Shown piece by piece: positions 45,281 to 58,854 of a stretch of DNA of 64,000 nucleotides. Position numbers and translations under genes: made by a program. Origin of the DNA: Laetiporus sulphureus 93-53 (taxonomy: Eukaryota > Basidiomycota > Agaricomycetes > Polyporales > Laetiporaceae); NCBI RefSeq assembly GCF_001632365.1, contig NW_024468525.1:160732-224731 (forward strand). Direction: 5' to 3'. The notes under the pieces were generated by a model. It did not search any database. It was not told the origin of the DNA and saw only the letters and a list, made by a program, of their open reading frames with translations. Every line of letters begins with the position of its first letter. The stretch's first letter is position 1.

Positions 45281-46573
45281 TTAAACCGCAACTTTGTAAG
45301 CATAGTCACATAGCATCCCCGCCAAGACGATGTATCCAAGGTCACCGTTCGACTGGATTGCAGAAAGATGCTATCAGCAACTACCATCGCGAACAACGTG
45401 GTGCGAATCCCTGACCAACCTTGAAAATCCTCCCGCCATCTTTTTCCCAGTCGTCGCTGCTCGCAAATTGCCACACAAGATGCAAAGCTGATCCCAGGAC
45501 GGCGATGATGTAGTATAGCGGCCCTTGCCGATTCAGATATGCGGCGTACGCAAGAGATGCAATAAATGCGGTAGAAAATAGTGCCAGAATTGGACGAACG
45601 TAATTCCCGAACAGAAGAGCGCAGGAACGCACTCCGACCTGTGCATCTTCCTGTCTGTCTTGGCAGGCATATACGGTGTCAAAATGAATGGCCCAGCTGT
45701 AGTTGGCCTCTCAGAAAACGCCGCCGTGCGCCATAAAAGTGCAACGTACCATGTGATACCGACCATAAGGATGAAGACTATTTCCCAATTCATCGTCTCG
45801 TGGTTGATGGCCCATGCGATGGGCACACCCCAGGCGCAATCAACGCCTGCTTATTATGTTGAGAGATACTCGTTCATCAGCAAAATTCGGTGCTGACCTA
45901 GCCATGCCTGTGGCCAATTGGTGAACCGCTTAGATATAGGATATATCATCTCAAATGTGAAGAGGCCGATGATGCCAAAGTTCATACTTGAATGCGAGGA
46001 GTCAGCCAACACCAACAGCATCAATCGTAGTCATGTTGTACTTACGCTTCACGCCCTGCCTGCGCTAGCATTGCAAGATAGATAATGCAGTTTACGGCAA
46101 GGAATAGGAGCGCAGAGGACACCGAGATTATTCCAGATGCTATCGGGCGTGTCTTAGTTCGTTCTACGCGATATATGATATGAAGGTGAGTGGATAACCG
46201 CGAAACCAGGGGGAGCTTCTGCACCGATTTTACGATCAAAGTCCCGATCGCAAATATCGTTCCAGATGCAAGCAGCGCTGTGGCGGACCGTACACATAAG
46301 GAGACAACCTAGCCCTTGAATAAAGAGGTGTTTCGGCGGGAGCCCCGAGGTATATGCTGACATGGTTAGTGCCCACGCTGCGAGATGACGGTTATTAACC
46401 ACAAGCACAAGCAGCAGAAAGGATGGGGCCGCACTGCATGGCAGGAAGAATAGCAGGGTTCCCGCGGGCCAAGTATGCATTCTAGCCAACTTCAGATAAG
46501 AATGCCACAAGGGAGGAACACTGCGGTGTATGGCCCTTGGGCTGACGTTTGTGGAGGTCTTCTGGATAGACAT
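45281..46573 (-). CDS. UbiA-family prenyltransferase (COQ2-like or meroterpenoid type)
   Basis: A membrane enzyme that attaches an isoprenoid to an aromatic acceptor. It starts at 46573 (MSIQKTSTNVSPRAIHRSV) with no evident mitochondrial presequence. WHSYLKLARMHTWPAGTLLF follows, then the first Asp-rich motif NDICDRDFDRKIE (pairs with Mg-pyrophosphate), TKTRPIASGIIS, then FEMIYPISKRFTNWPQ and LGVDCAWGVPIAWAINHE. The second motif is DTVYACQDRQEDAQVGVRS, and the last helix ends GYIVLAGMLCDYAYKVAV. Both motifs are intact. About 330 residues, with multiple transmembrane helices. COQ2 makes ubiquinone in mitochondria. The absent presequence leaves open a role in secondary metabolism, although no polyketide or terpene genes are nearby. 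Confidence 0.88.
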
Positions 46574-48189
46574 GTTGGAAGGATACGGGTGAGCAACTGT
46601 CAAGGAAGAGACGAGTTATAGGTTTATATACGTTTTGGAGCCAGCGCCAGAGCTAGCCTCCCCCTGATTCCACACAGTGAAACATAAAACGATAGGTCCG
46701 CCAGAAATATAGCGCACGCAGGCAAAAAGCGTTGCAAATTAGACAGAAGGCTTCTATCCGCTGCTGGACACCGAGAGGAGCAGCACACAGGGCACTTCGA
46801 GCCACTTCAACCAATATTGGATGAGGTTCTCTCATCCCAATGAATTGGGCCCATGTGTAGTTTTTCAGGCACGGCCTATTATCTTGAATTCAGCTGTAAG
46901 GAACGTTCCTGATGTTTCCCATGTGCGTGGGTCAGATAGTACCAGAAGAGAAGTATGTGATTTTTGACAACTAAGCTGCGCCACTGATCGCCTCCATTGT
47001 CGCGCTTTGTCAGTATGTCAGCTTTTGAGGAGAGTCTTGCACATTGTTCGTCTCACACTTGACACCCGATGCAACACAGGCACGTGGATCAGTTTCGCAC
47101 GTCGCAGCAACGCATTCCAGCATCACTCACCCAATGAATGTCACGGAGAAAAAACTTTGCGAAATTCGCCGTCAACACGTGAGAAAAAAAAAGTTGATGT
47201 TTCAGAGTCGGTTGACGCCAGACGGGTGTGCCCTGTCATGATTCGTCATAATATTCCTCACCTTAACCGTCCTGAATGCTGGGAAGCTTTTGCTTCTGAT
47301 TTTCTGTTCTCCGCAACCTATATGTGCTGGCACTTCCAATATCCGTCCTAATGATCCCTGCGTGACTTAAATCAGTTCCGGCGAACATTAGATGCCCACT
47401 CAGAATCTCATATCATTTGACCACGGAACATCAGGTAATGGAGGTCCCATATATCCCTCAAGCTGATAACATGTCGCATGGGTGAAAATCTAGACGCTGT
47501 TAGAGTCAGCTTTGAACTTTTTCTCAACTCATGTCAGTGATGTGACATATCCAACCTACAGTTCTTCACAGATGCAGTAAACAAGCTGAAGATATCGAAG
47601 AACACGGCGGCAAAGATTGTAGCTGTAATCATATAAGCATGTCAACGGCTTCCGCCCCCGGGAAGACCGGGGGGAGGGACCGAATATCCTCATGAAGTCT
47701 CCCAGTCCACAGAGAGCGCCATCGCACCCTGCGACATGGTGTAAGGTTAGCGCACCAATCAAATCCGAAAAAATCAACGATGTCAACGGAACGTGCAAGT
47801 GAAAAAAAAGAGGAGCAATTTGAGAGAGGCGTACTTGCATGGGAGGTATCTCGCCTTTTCGAATGTTGACAGACCGACTCGCACACGGAATCCTAACAGG
47901 CCAACCACTAGCCAATGTCTGTATATCCTTTTGCAAGGAGAGGACACGCATTGAGATCTCCGTGAGTTCTTCGAAGGCAGTTCAACATATTTCCGCTACG
48001 ACAGTAGTGGGTCTTAGCGAAAAGATGGGGAACCTTTCCCGCCAAAAATCGACATCACCTGAAAAACGACGTTAATTCACGGGACTGCTCCACTGGGATG
48101 TGAAAAAACTCTCCGCTAGATGACCTCGCTTTGGCGCGCGCACGTACGTCCTTGGCACTTGCTGTATCGCGCGGCATGCATACAGTCAC
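46574..48189. other. Gene-poor region
   Basis: No gene supported on either strand. Poly(A) run at 47166-47175. Immediately precedes the MITE. Confidence 0.45.
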
Positions 48190-48192
48190 TAT

Positions 48193-48436
48193 CACGGCAG
48201 ACATGATGCGATTTATCAATGTGGGAAAATGTGTGTGAATGTCGACTGATTTCTTACACATGCAATGAATATTTGCAACCATGGCATTTAATGTTGAAAA
48301 TGTTTCACTTTGGCTGTGAATGTTCACTATTTGCCGTTCAAATGCTAAGTTGGCAAAGCTTTGCCACAAATGTAAGACATCAGCCGACATTCCCACACGA
48401 TTTTCCACATTTATAAATCGCGTCATGTCTGCCGTG
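48193..48436. mobile_element. MITE-like element, 244 bp with about 64-bp terminal inverted repeats
   Basis: The left end cacggcagacatgatgcgat (48193 onward) is the reverse complement, with few mismatches, of the right end ...atcgcgtcatgtctgccgtg (to 48436). The match continues inward for about 64 bases (ttatcaatgtggg.., gaatgtcgactgat..tcttaca). The element is flanked by the trinucleotide tat on both sides (48190-48192, 48437-48439), a plausible 3-bp target-site duplication as made by PIF/Harbinger elements. The interior is AT-rich and non-coding. Confidence 0.85.
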
Positions 48437-48439
48437 TAT

Positions 48440-49489
48440 ATGCGTCGCATAACATTGAAACAAAATATATTCGTTGGGATCTACTGAAACATCCATAGCA
48501 CTACCAAGGAACACAATCACTCGTCAGAATGGAACAGTGCTCAAGTGTTGAAATCAATATTGTAAACTGTATCGAGAACTTAGACAGGTACGGCGACTGC
48601 AGCAACTCACGAGACGTACGTACCGAGAGGATGCCAGATACCATGGACCATTGAACAGCAGACGTAATGTGAACTGTGTTCAAAGGTTAGAGCTTAGAGC
48701 GTCAGAGACGGACATGAATGCTAGAAAAACGCGCGACTCACCTTGCGGGTCGACTCAGCGATGCACGCCCGTGAGTGAGCCTCACGATACAAAACCTTCA
48801 GCAATTGATAGAACAAAGTACGGCTTCGCCAATACCACTCACGCTAGCCAAGCCCGTGTCCGCTCACTCTTGCAGTCGACACTGCAACAGGTACATACAT
48901 GTACCCGCCAGCAGTCACCTGCATCACCAACTTGCCGTTCCTCTCGCCAAAGGTGATCGTGAAGTTCGCCTTGACGTTGTGTGAGATGCCATACTGGCGT
49001 GATGTGTACGGTCTCTGTGCCCGTAGATCAACTGCCACGGCCGCACACATTAGACAGTGAAATGCCGCTTGACTCGCCTGAACATGTGCGAGAACTGTTC
49101 GCCTTCCGCCCTCGCTGAAGCTCGCACACATGACCCGCAGTAAGAACAACACGGCGTTCACTGATGTGTATAAGCCGTACCATTGCGATATACTCACAGT
49201 ACTGCGTGCATTTAATTGTATGCCAATCCCGTACACATCTCGAGGACGCGGATGCTGACACAGCGTCTCTTGAATGAACGTACGGGTCAGATACAGACCA
49301 GAAATGTGCCGGGCGCGATCTGCTCGTCGTAGCGGGCGCTGCCGGTACCGGCCCTATGCGCGTACACTACCGGCTGTGGAACCGAATTCGAATGTCCGAT
49401 CGCGAGGGGAAACCGTACCGCACGTGTAACGTGTCATGGATCACGTGTGCCGCGCAATCCACGTGGAACGGGGCCACACGCAGCTTGAT
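48440..49489. other. Gene-poor region
   Basis: A minus-strand open frame (48844-49236) and a short piece DVYGIGIQLN nearby are suggestive, but neither could be built into a gene. The first exon of the START-domain gene probably lies in the last few hundred bases. Confidence 0.4.
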
Positions 49490-49612
49490 CGTGCACAACA
49501 TCGACCTCGAGGTCAGACTTTCGCCTGAACGACTTTCGCTCGCCATATGCTGGATGGGACACAGTGCGTGACATCTGCTGTGCTAAGGCCAGACTCTGAT
49601 TTGTAGAACAGC

Positions 49613-52600
49613 TTGCGGCAGTCGTGGTACGCCTCGCTCGACGATGCCCAGGCCAACTTTCGACAACTCCTAGCTTCCCATTCTTCATCGGAATGGAAGC
49701 GCATCCCTGTGCCCAGCGATAGCAATGGCAAAGGAAAGGCTCGTGCCTCACAACCTGAAGTCACTGATGTAATCATTCATCGCAAGGCTAACAAGTCTGC
49801 CGAGAGTATATACAGAGCTATCCTTGACGTGCCAGCGGGTGATGCTCCAGTCTCGCTAAATAGCTGGAAAGCGGTTTTATCCACGCCGGAGCTTCGGAAA
49901 GAATGGGACCCCGCGGTAGAAGGTGCGCATCTCGTCGAAATGCTCGACCCGAGTACCAAGGTCTCCAAGATCAACTTCACGCTTGGCTGGCCTGCCAAGT
50001 AAGTAGCAGCAGAGCAGATCATCTGCAGTCATTGACAGAGCGCTTATAGTCCTAGAGACGCTGTGACGATATCCCGCAGCTTCAGCGACGCTACAACTTT
50101 GATCGACATCTCAACGTCTCTCCCGCGCTCTCCCGATGAGCCAGCCTACCTGCGTCCTTCTCCTCCATACGTGCGATCAGAGGCTACGCGTACGTGATTT
50201 CTTACGTTGGAATTCTCCAAAGTTGACTTCCTTTCAGTCTTCGCATGGTGTATTCAACTCACTGGCGAGCAACCTTCGTCTAAGCACGAACCTAGGCTGC
50301 GCATTACCTGCTTTTGGCAGCATGACTTCAAATCGCTTTGGACATTCAACACAACTTCCAGTCTCGCTCAGCAACTTTGCGCTATGATGATCGGCCTCTT
50401 CAAGACGGTGTGCACGCGTGGCAATCGCGTCCCTCAGCTCACCGGCTATGGCAATGGAGTATCCGTTGAGCGCCTGCGATTTGAGATCGATCGTGAGGCA
50501 CTCCAACTGGACTATTCGGTTGTGCCAGAAGATGAAGATCACATACCACACACGACAGAGCAAGGCCTGGACGAGCTACACGCGATACGCGAATACAAAA
50601 GGCTTACGCGTTCGATTGAGTGCGCGGTGCCTGGCGCGGTTGGCTGGGATGTCCAAATCACGACGAAAGCCTCTTCTGATCACGTTGCAAAGCTTCCATG
50701 GACGGCTCGCGCGACACGGACTGCTTCTGGATCTCAGGGATCAGGCTCGACTACCGCCAAGGACGAGAATATTGTATTTGCGGTCAAGCATGCATCATTA
50801 CCAGACGATCACACTGTTCTGAAAGTCAGGGTCGTTATCGAGGCCTCTGGGTCCTCTGGTGGGATTCGCTTGAATGGCATTCCTCAGCCAATAGAGCAGG
50901 TTGAGGAGCGGGATCCACTTTCGTACACGATCTCTCAGCAGGTGTTGCAAGATGCTTCTAGCACGGCCGATATGAGCCTCAATACACATTCATCTGTTGG
51001 GACGGTTGCTGAGAGCGCTTCCAGATCGTCCACACTGGCGGAACGGCCGCCTCTGGGACGAATGCAGACCGAACGCACGGCAGCGGCGGAGAAGTCTATC
51101 ATGTCCAGGGTGAAACGCAATTACATCTACTTCTCGTCTCTTCTGCAGGAACCAGAAGCGAAGTGGAGACGCAGTAAGTGCAGCATTACTGTGCGTTCGT
51201 GACAAGTCCTCACCCCTTTGAAGCTATGGAGACGCGAGGAGTGTCCATAGCGCAACTTGACTCGATCGACCCGACCCTGGTGGTGTACCGCGCGGAGTCA
51301 ACGTTCGTGGGCCTCGGGCTGTGGGATCTCTACGCTGCCGTTGCAACACCGGGTGCGCGTGCGTACTGGGATAGATTGTATGATGATAGTACCCTGCTTG
51401 AGCATGTCAATGAGCTGACGGAGCTGTGGCACTTCAAGACGAAACCTGCGTGGCCTGTTACGTGCGTAGCCCTGCTGTTCCTAAACAGATACGTGTGCTG
51501 AGCATGTCTTGCAGTGGACGAGACTCGGTGGTCCTTAAAACGGTGTACAAATCGCCGACTACAATACATGTGTTTGCATTCTCAGCAGACGACCCAAATC
51601 TATTTCCCAACATACCCCCTGTTGACCCAAACGTGATCCGGACGCAGATCGACCTGCAAGGCTGGGCCATTGAGGTGCTGTCTCCCACCACAACACAGCT
51701 AACCTTACTCGAGCAGTCCGATCCAAAGGGCTGGTCTAACAAGACGTCCATCCCACATCAGATGATCGCTACCGTAGCGGGTGTCGGCGAGTTCGCCATC
51801 AAGTGTGGAGGACCACCGATCATCACGCGGCTGGAGGGCGCAAAGGCGACGCAGATGCGGTACGACCACGAGCGATGGAACTTCCGCGTCGAGTATGAGG
51901 CATGTGCAGCCAGTCGGAGGACAAATGAGCCGACGTCGGAAGAGACGCCTGCGACACCCACATCACCTGCGTTGCCCGTCATCGAGTGCGAGTTGCGGTG
52001 TGATCTAGATAACTGGGCGTCTTCTCTGGATATTGTGGTCGATCCGCCACCGCAATCGATAGCGTGTCTCCGGCGACACCGTCTATCTTCCGGTGGTGGC
52101 GGTCTATGGCTCACGATTACTCACGATGCGGTCTTCACGGACGACGATCGATTGCAAATAATCGTGCGACGTGGCCCTGGCGTGGCGAAGGAGAAGGGGC
52201 TGGTGATGGTGAATGGTGCAAAGGTAGATGTGGATGTGGAGGAGCTGGCTGAGCGCGAAGTGAAGAGCCTGCAGAAGAAGAAGCGTGTCAAGCCTCAGCG
52301 CGTGCCGCTTGATCAGCCTCCCGTCCTTGGCGTCATACGGAGACGGAGGGCGGAATGGAATGCTGATGCAGAGACAGAGAATGTCGAGAACGAGGAGGAG
52401 GGGGACAAGCCTAGTCTGTCGGAGGGCATTGTCACTTCTGCACCGACTTTTGCTACCTCATTCAACCGCTGGTTTAATTATGCGGTTGAGCAGGCGACGA
52501 CGACCACGCAACAAGCTGTCGCTGCTATCTCGCCTGTCGTGACGAGCTTCGCTGAAATCTCGCCTCTTGCATCCAAGCCGCCAATGCAGTACGCTCTTGA

Positions 52601-55037
52601 GGCACTCACATATCTCCAGAGCATTCACTCGCGAGTGCCTTCCGACGAATGGACGCTGGTCAACGAGAAGGACGTGCCTGTCTACCGGAAGGTGGATGCG
52701 GAGATATCGCCCGTCATCCCTGTACATCGAGGCGAGAGGGTTATTGAGGGTGTGGCCGCAGATGAGGTTGCGTCTGTTCTGATGAGCCATGATTGCCGCA
52801 AGCAATGGGACACGCGATTCGACTCTGCTCAGGTGTTCGAAACGTTTGGCGCCGAGATGCACACGGAGTTTGTGATCATGAAAGGCGGTTTCCCGTTCCG
52901 CGACCGAGGATTTTACCTTGCTTCGTTGATGGCCAGAGGGAGCATCGTGCCTTCGCTCTTGCGCCGGAACACAGGCGAATCAAGCGAGACCCAGGAAAGC
53001 AGGGCTGCCATATACTGCGTCTCGGCGTCTTTCTCTCCTGACTCCGTAGCAGGGTTCGCGCCGTCAAAGTACAATTCCTATTCCTTACCCATGGGACGTG
53101 TCTTCGTGGACGGCTGGATACTGGAGACGCTGGACCCTTATGGTGCGGAGAACTATGCTATCCCGTCGACTAGATGCACTCGAGTCGTCGCGGTAGACTT
53201 TGCGGGTTCGATCCCTGCTGCCGTAAACGCATCGATCAACAGTATGCTGCCGAAGTCTATCTTGGCCGTAGAAGCATATGTGAAGAGTATCTCACCGCCT
53301 CCATCACCCAGATTGCCGGCGGCTGGAGTGATACTCTCGCAAGCGACAGAAGGTCTATTGAGGCACAAGGCGTGGACACTGCGACGCCGAGATCCCCATC
53401 GCGTGCTGGTTGTTCACAGATACAATCCTGTGGACAAGGTATTCAAGAGTATGGTATTGCTCAACAGTTCGACGGCTCTATCACGGCGACCACTGTCTGT
53501 TGCACTTGGTAAGAATAACAAGACTCGCGCAGCTGATGAACGCCAGATATCACCTGTCTCAGACGAAGGAACACAAAGACAGAGCCGCAGCAAAGCTACC
53601 TCAAGCGTCAGCCCCGACTCCTCCACCCAGCAGACTGACAAGAAGTCTCCAGATTCCGCTCGATCTCGGTCGCCAGACGGCGTTCGTTCAGCCACCATGT
53701 TCACCTCCAGGGGAGAAGTACGCCACCCGGCGAATCTGCTCGTCGCGGAGCTGATTGTGGACTCAAAACTTTATCCGGATGGATATGAAATCCACGTCGC
53801 ATCATGTATCGACAAACTAAAGGAACGGATCTCGCTATCTTCGCCACTTGGCGACAGGCGTTCCGAACACACGCTGCCGTTCGTATACACCGTGTACACG
53901 CTCCCGTCCTCACCGCTGCATTCAGCGGGACTGAACACAGATCGTCCGCCGCGCCATCTCCTTCGGCTCACGCTCCCTACGGCGCAGTACCAGGTATCCA
54001 CTATTAATGATCCACTCACAGGGGAGACGCAGAGCGCCCCGCCGAAGCCGCAATGGCTATTGGAAATGGAAGAAGGCTGCGTTATCCTGGATATCGAGAT
54101 AAAGCCGGCGATTGCAATGCCCTCCGGGAAGAAAACAATAGTTCTGGTCGATGGAAGCGCCGTGCCAGTCCTTGATGAGAAGGAATCATTGACGAGTCTC
54201 GGAAGGGATGAGCTACTGGATAGCCGGGCGTCGAAGATGGATTTGCTCATTGGGTATGCGGGTTCTTCCTATTTGATTTGGCGCGGGATGACTGATTGCG
54301 TCTCACGTCCATAGTTCATCAGGAGAGGGTGACCACTTTCCGGAGGAACTGCAGGTGCCCATTGCTGTGGCGGATGATCTTTTGGAAGTCTCGGCACTGG
54401 CTCTGCAGAACACGCCGAAGGTCGAGACGCTAGAGAACGACAGCACAGATGCAGCGCAGGAGATGACGCCAGAAACTGGTGCCAATAGCGTGAGCGCCTG
54501 ATTCGGACTTACCGTCAGATGACACATGCTGAGAAGGATGTTTGCGATGTGCAGGTCCCGCAAGTGGTAATCTCTGCGCCCGAAGCGCCGGCACCTGACT
54601 CGGGCGGGCTCATGCGTTTCCTGAACGCGTATTCCAGCCCGTGGACACGCTTTACAGGGCAGTCACGGCGATCAAGCATGACTTCGAGCCCAGCTCCTCT
54701 GCCTGGAGCGATGCCTCGTTCGCCCCCGGAAGATAGCATTGGTAAGGATGTCTCCGCTGCATCGGAAGCTCAGAGCGAGCAGGTGGGGCTGTTGACGCGC
54801 AATGCGGCGAACAGGATGTACCCGCTGTCGACGGTGGTTATCATTGCGCTTATCGCATTCCTCATGGGCTCCTTTCTGCGCTCGCTGTTGTCGCCGGCAG
54901 ATTTTATCTACGTGGTATCGGACCGCAAGGAGCTGGAGGGCATGAACACGGGGTGGCGGGAGATCCGGCGACTGCTGGAGGTGAAGTACATTGTGGGTGG
55001 TTGGGACTTTCAGATCGCGGTGGTACGACGACAGTGA
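49613..55037 (+). CDS. Large START-like lipid-transfer domain protein with C-terminal membrane helix (5' end unresolved)
   Basis: About 1,700 residues. Two START-like regions are visible. The first is near the N-terminus (LNSWKAVLSTPELRKEWDPA, NPRDAVTISRSFSDATTLID, VFAWCIQL). The second is central (WTLVNEKDVPVYRKV, VLMSHDCRKQWDTRFDSAQV, PFRDRGFYLASLM, MGRVFVDGWILETLDP, STRCTRVVAVDFAGSIPAAV). Clear introns: about 50000-50052, 50191-50238, 51174-51224, 51462-51514, 54257-54314, and a short one at about 54501. The last joins to DVCDVQVPQVVISAPEAP and a transmembrane helix (VVIIALIAFLMGSFLRSLL) near the end. START domains bind sterols or phospholipids. The terminal helix suggests anchoring at an organelle contact site. 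The first exon was not found; open frame is seen from about 49490 through a phase-0 acceptor near 49607. Confidence 0.82.
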
Positions 55038-55591
55038 CGAGAGTTTGAGGACATGACTCGCTAATCTAATATCTCCTAATATTAGCCAATAATGCAGATG
55101 ATGTACGAGCTAGCAGTTTCTGTCATTTGCCGATGTTTCGCGGGGTGAGAAGGTGCTGTGGCGTTTCGGGGACTGCCGAACTGGTTCGCGGTCCGCCCTG
55201 GTCCGCCCGATTCCCATCGGGACGTCCTCGCGCTTCTGGCTCTGCACTGCGCCTGTCTTCGTCCGTCACGTCTTCCCAGCCCTGCCGATACCATCTCCCT
55301 CCTCGTCGTCGCCCTCGACGGCCACAACCTCAACGACCCCCTCCCGACATCGCGTCGACCGTTATCGAGACATTTCTGCCATTGCCTCGATTTTGACTTA
55401 ACAGCGCCGGGTCTAGTCCTTTTGCGTCTCGGGACCGTCTTCTGCACAACGCTCCCATCCTACCCTCTTTGACTTGCATACCCTCGACATCCGCGTTGCA
55501 CCAGTCATCCCACCAGTGCATCGCTGCTTGACTGTCATTCCTGATACCCTCGTCGTCGCACATATCACCTTTGATCCTGTCCTCACTAGCC
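55038..55591. promoter_or_regulatory. Promoter and long pyrimidine-rich leader of the LisH gene
   Basis: C/T-rich through about 55200-55560, with repeated ctcgtcgtc-type words. No coding features of its own. Confidence 0.45.
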
Positions 55592-58134
55592 ATGGCCACA
55601 GGCGGAGACGGCGCGAACCAGAATCCCCACACCTCTACACCTCCTCCGACTTGGGAAGGGGAAGGAATGTCAGTTGCATTGTTATCGGTGTCCATTTACT
55701 ATCTGACTGATCTGTGGCGGTGTGTAGGTTTAATATATATATCCATGACTACTGTACCAAGCGTGGTTTCGAGCAAACTGCTAAAGCGCTGCTTCAAGAG
55801 GCCAGGCTCCCTCCCGATTCAACGCCTCCGATTAACGCTAAGCAAGGTCTGCTGTTTGAGTGAGTCTTACTTTATTGCCAAATTACATACCCCTGGAATT
55901 CTGGTTTTAGGTGGTGGAGCGTATTTTGGGTGCTGTTTCAGGCAAAGAGCAATAATCAGGGCCCAGATGATGCGATGCTGTATACGCAGGTGCGTAAAAT
56001 AATTATATCGCCACTCAGTATCGCTCATTGAGCTGATCAGCAACAGGCACAGAAGCAAGCGCAATCTCGGCTCCCGCCACAAGTTCCGCAGACTCGCATG
56101 ATCAACGGTGTTGTCAGACCTGGAGGTCATTCGATGCCAAACGGCATAATTGCCAATGGCTTGCCTCAACAAACGCTGCCGAATGGGACAACAGCATCGG
56201 CTTTTTCTGGTCTGCCTCAAGCAAACGGAAATGTCGCCCCTGGTACGACCGGGGCGGCACCACCGACACAGCCGCATCATATACCGCCACTGTTGGCTGG
56301 ACAAAGACCGGTAAGTGCGAGAGTGACGTTGTCGCGCTTCGAGTTTGCCGACTCTACTTCACCCTCCCCAGAACGGTGCCGCGGGGCCGCAAACCAATTC
56401 CGCTTCCGCGATAGGCCAGATGGGCGCCTCGCAGCCGCTAACCCAAATGAATGCCCGTAGCGGCATGCCACCTCCGGGTGGTCCCCAAGGATCGTTGGCA
56501 CCAGGACAGGTTCCTCAAAATATGTTTCCACAGATCGGTCGATCTCCAAGCCAGCCTGGTTCACCAGCACAGAATGGCATGATGCCATCGCGAAGTCCAT
56601 CGATGGCAGCGCGTCAGCCGCCGAACATGCCGGGCAACGCTCAGCAAATGCAAGACGTTGAGCTGCATCGCTTTCCACCAGAACTTCTGCGCATGGTCAA
56701 GCAGGAGGCAGGGGTTGGCGATAGGGACCTGTCGATCTTGACGCCAGACGAGAAGGTCCGTGCCACCTCCTATAACTTCAGATTGTCAAACTGAATGTTC
56801 CTTGTAGCAACGAGTATTAAATGTTGCAAGGCAGAGGCGACATATTCCGCAAGGCAAGCAAGTGATGTCTGGGATGCCTGGGCCAAGTAATGCAGGTGCT
56901 GGGCCTTCGGGCTCGAATCAAGCAATGCAACCACCTCGCAACCCGCAGATGCCACAAATTTCGCAGCAGGCTCAAGCGCAGCAGCAACAGCAACAGCAAC
57001 AGCAGCAAGCGCGCGGGAACAAACGCAGTAGTACCTCTCCTGGACAAGATGTACGTTATACGTTTTGTGTCCTTTCTCAAACGATATCTGACTGTGTCAC
57101 AGCAGGATATCAAGTCTGAATCATCGCCTCCCGATCGGAAGCGACTACGCAAGTCTCCTGGTGGCGAGCAACCAGCGATGCATTCGGCAGCTATGCCTTC
57201 ACTGTTCCCTCAGCAGTCGCCCATGCCTGGTGGACCTGGTGGACCCCAAATGGGCAATAACATGAGACCCATGCCCCAGTTCTCCCAACGACCAGGGATG
57301 CCAATGCCACCCAATGTTATGATGCAAATGGCTCCCATGGGAGGGCCTCCAATGAATAGTGCAATGAGTCCCGCGATGATGAGTCACCAAGGCCCGAATG
57401 GTATGATGAATTCCCAACTCACGCAGGTCAGTCGCCGTATCATGCATTGGGTGTGAAAACGAACGTTGACGGCGTCTCGAACGCAGCAAACGTATAGCCA
57501 ATCAATGCTCCAGATGCACAAGAATAACATCCCTACGGGTGCACTCAGTAATCTGCATCAACAGGGAGCTGCGGGCTCGCCGTCATCTTCAGATGGTCAG
57601 TATATAGTGTATGGCTCACCGATGTGGCGGCCGACTGGACATCTTACAGGTCCAGGCGGGGTGAATCGACTGCAGAACAAGGGCATGGTTGGGATGATGC
57701 CACCGCCGCCATCGCCGAGCATGAAGAATACGCCGGGGCAGAACAAGGAGGGGGTTAGCGGTGATCCATCGGTACCGAACAGTGTCCGGCAGGATGGTTC
57801 CCCGCAAAATGCTGCACTTGGCACAGGACCAAGCCATCCCTCTGTACCGGGCGGTCCATCCGCGGGTCCGGGCACTGCACCCCCTACTCCCGGTATAGCG
57901 AATGCAAGCATCACGGCTCCCTCACCTTCGGCGATGCATAACGCCACAGGCACACCGTCTATGCCGCCGAATCAGCCGCCTATACCACCACAGCCTCAGC
58001 AAGACCCCCAAGATTTCTTCGCCAATGAAGACTTCATGACGGCTGGGGCGATGTTCGAGGACCCGATGTTCAGAGGTTCCGAATTCGATCTTGCCGATTG
58101 GTTCAACGTCGACAATGAACTCCGCCCAGAATGA
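55592..58134 (+). CDS. LisH-domain transcriptional regulator (Flo8/LUFS-type)
   Basis: Exons 55592-55668, 55728-55859, 55911-55989, 56041-56310, 56372-56755, 56808-57050, 57103-57426 and 57487-58134 give 718 residues. The LisH motif is at the N-terminus (NIYIHDYCTKRGFEQTAKAL then LQEARLPPD). The LUFS-like WWSVFWVLFQAKSNNQG follows, a combination seen in fungal Flo8/Som1, plant LEUNIG and animal SSBP co-regulators. The rest is Gln/Pro/Met/Asn-rich low complexity, with a poly-Gln run (about 56985-57005), a basic KRLRKSPGG and an acidic C-terminus (DFFANEDFMTAGAMFEDPMF) that may activate transcription. A possible 54-nt in-frame intron at about 57596-57650 would remove 18 residues. In fungi such proteins act under cAMP/PKA in filamentous growth; that role is inferred here. 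Confidence 0.88.
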
Positions 58135-58854
58135 TCGCATTGCTGCGTCGCCGTCGGCTGATCACTCTGTTCATCTGCGTTGGGTGAGGGATTTGTAGTA
58201 CCATCTTTTCTTGAATGATGCTGCCGGACCTGTATCGATCTTGGTGCTGCTGGTAGCTGTAGGTTTTGAACCCATGGGTGCTGCTTCACCTTTACATGGA
58301 CGTTGTTGTATTTATTACAAAACCTGCGCGCACCCCGTGTGGTGCTAGTCCTCCTCTCGTGCTTCCTGCGTTTGCATACTAGTTGCGCGTTTTCGTTTTC
58401 GTTTTTTTCCCTGCTGTCGCGTTAGCTCATCCCAGATATCCTAGGTTCTGCGATCATAGTCATCCAGTGTATTTTGATACTTTTTTACACTATGCGGAAG
58501 GAATCGATCTTTTTCTCGTTCCATCGTCACTGCAGTGCAAGTGATGATCGATGATGCATCAATGAAGCTCCAGAACCCTCGCATTCCCGCCTAGCTTCTA
58601 CAATTGGGCATGGCGGGAACATTTCGGCTCTGCTCCTCAATCCGATTAGTCTATTACTTCAGCCTGTTGTCAGAAGGCATAGATTTTATTTTATGCAGTG
58701 GCTTGATGCCATATCATACGTATGTTATTTGCACGATATTCGCAGGTCCTATCAGCTGACACCATCATTGACGCGTTTCCCACTTCGAATAGACGACGAG
58801 TTAGAAGCGGTACACGCTCTTTCCGCGAGTTCCTGAGCAGCCAGAGCCGCCAAA

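Noticed and set aside
49028..49261. Minus-strand gene suggested by DVYGIGIQLN
   Set aside because: The motif resembles a fungal membrane-protein family, but the flanking sequence could not be built into exons and the rest is not hydrophobic.
54519..55037. Separate small membrane protein gene starting at the ATG at 54519
   Set aside because: A short intron (gtgagc at about 54490 to an AG near 54536) joins it in frame to the START-domain gene, and the acidic linker is continuous in style.
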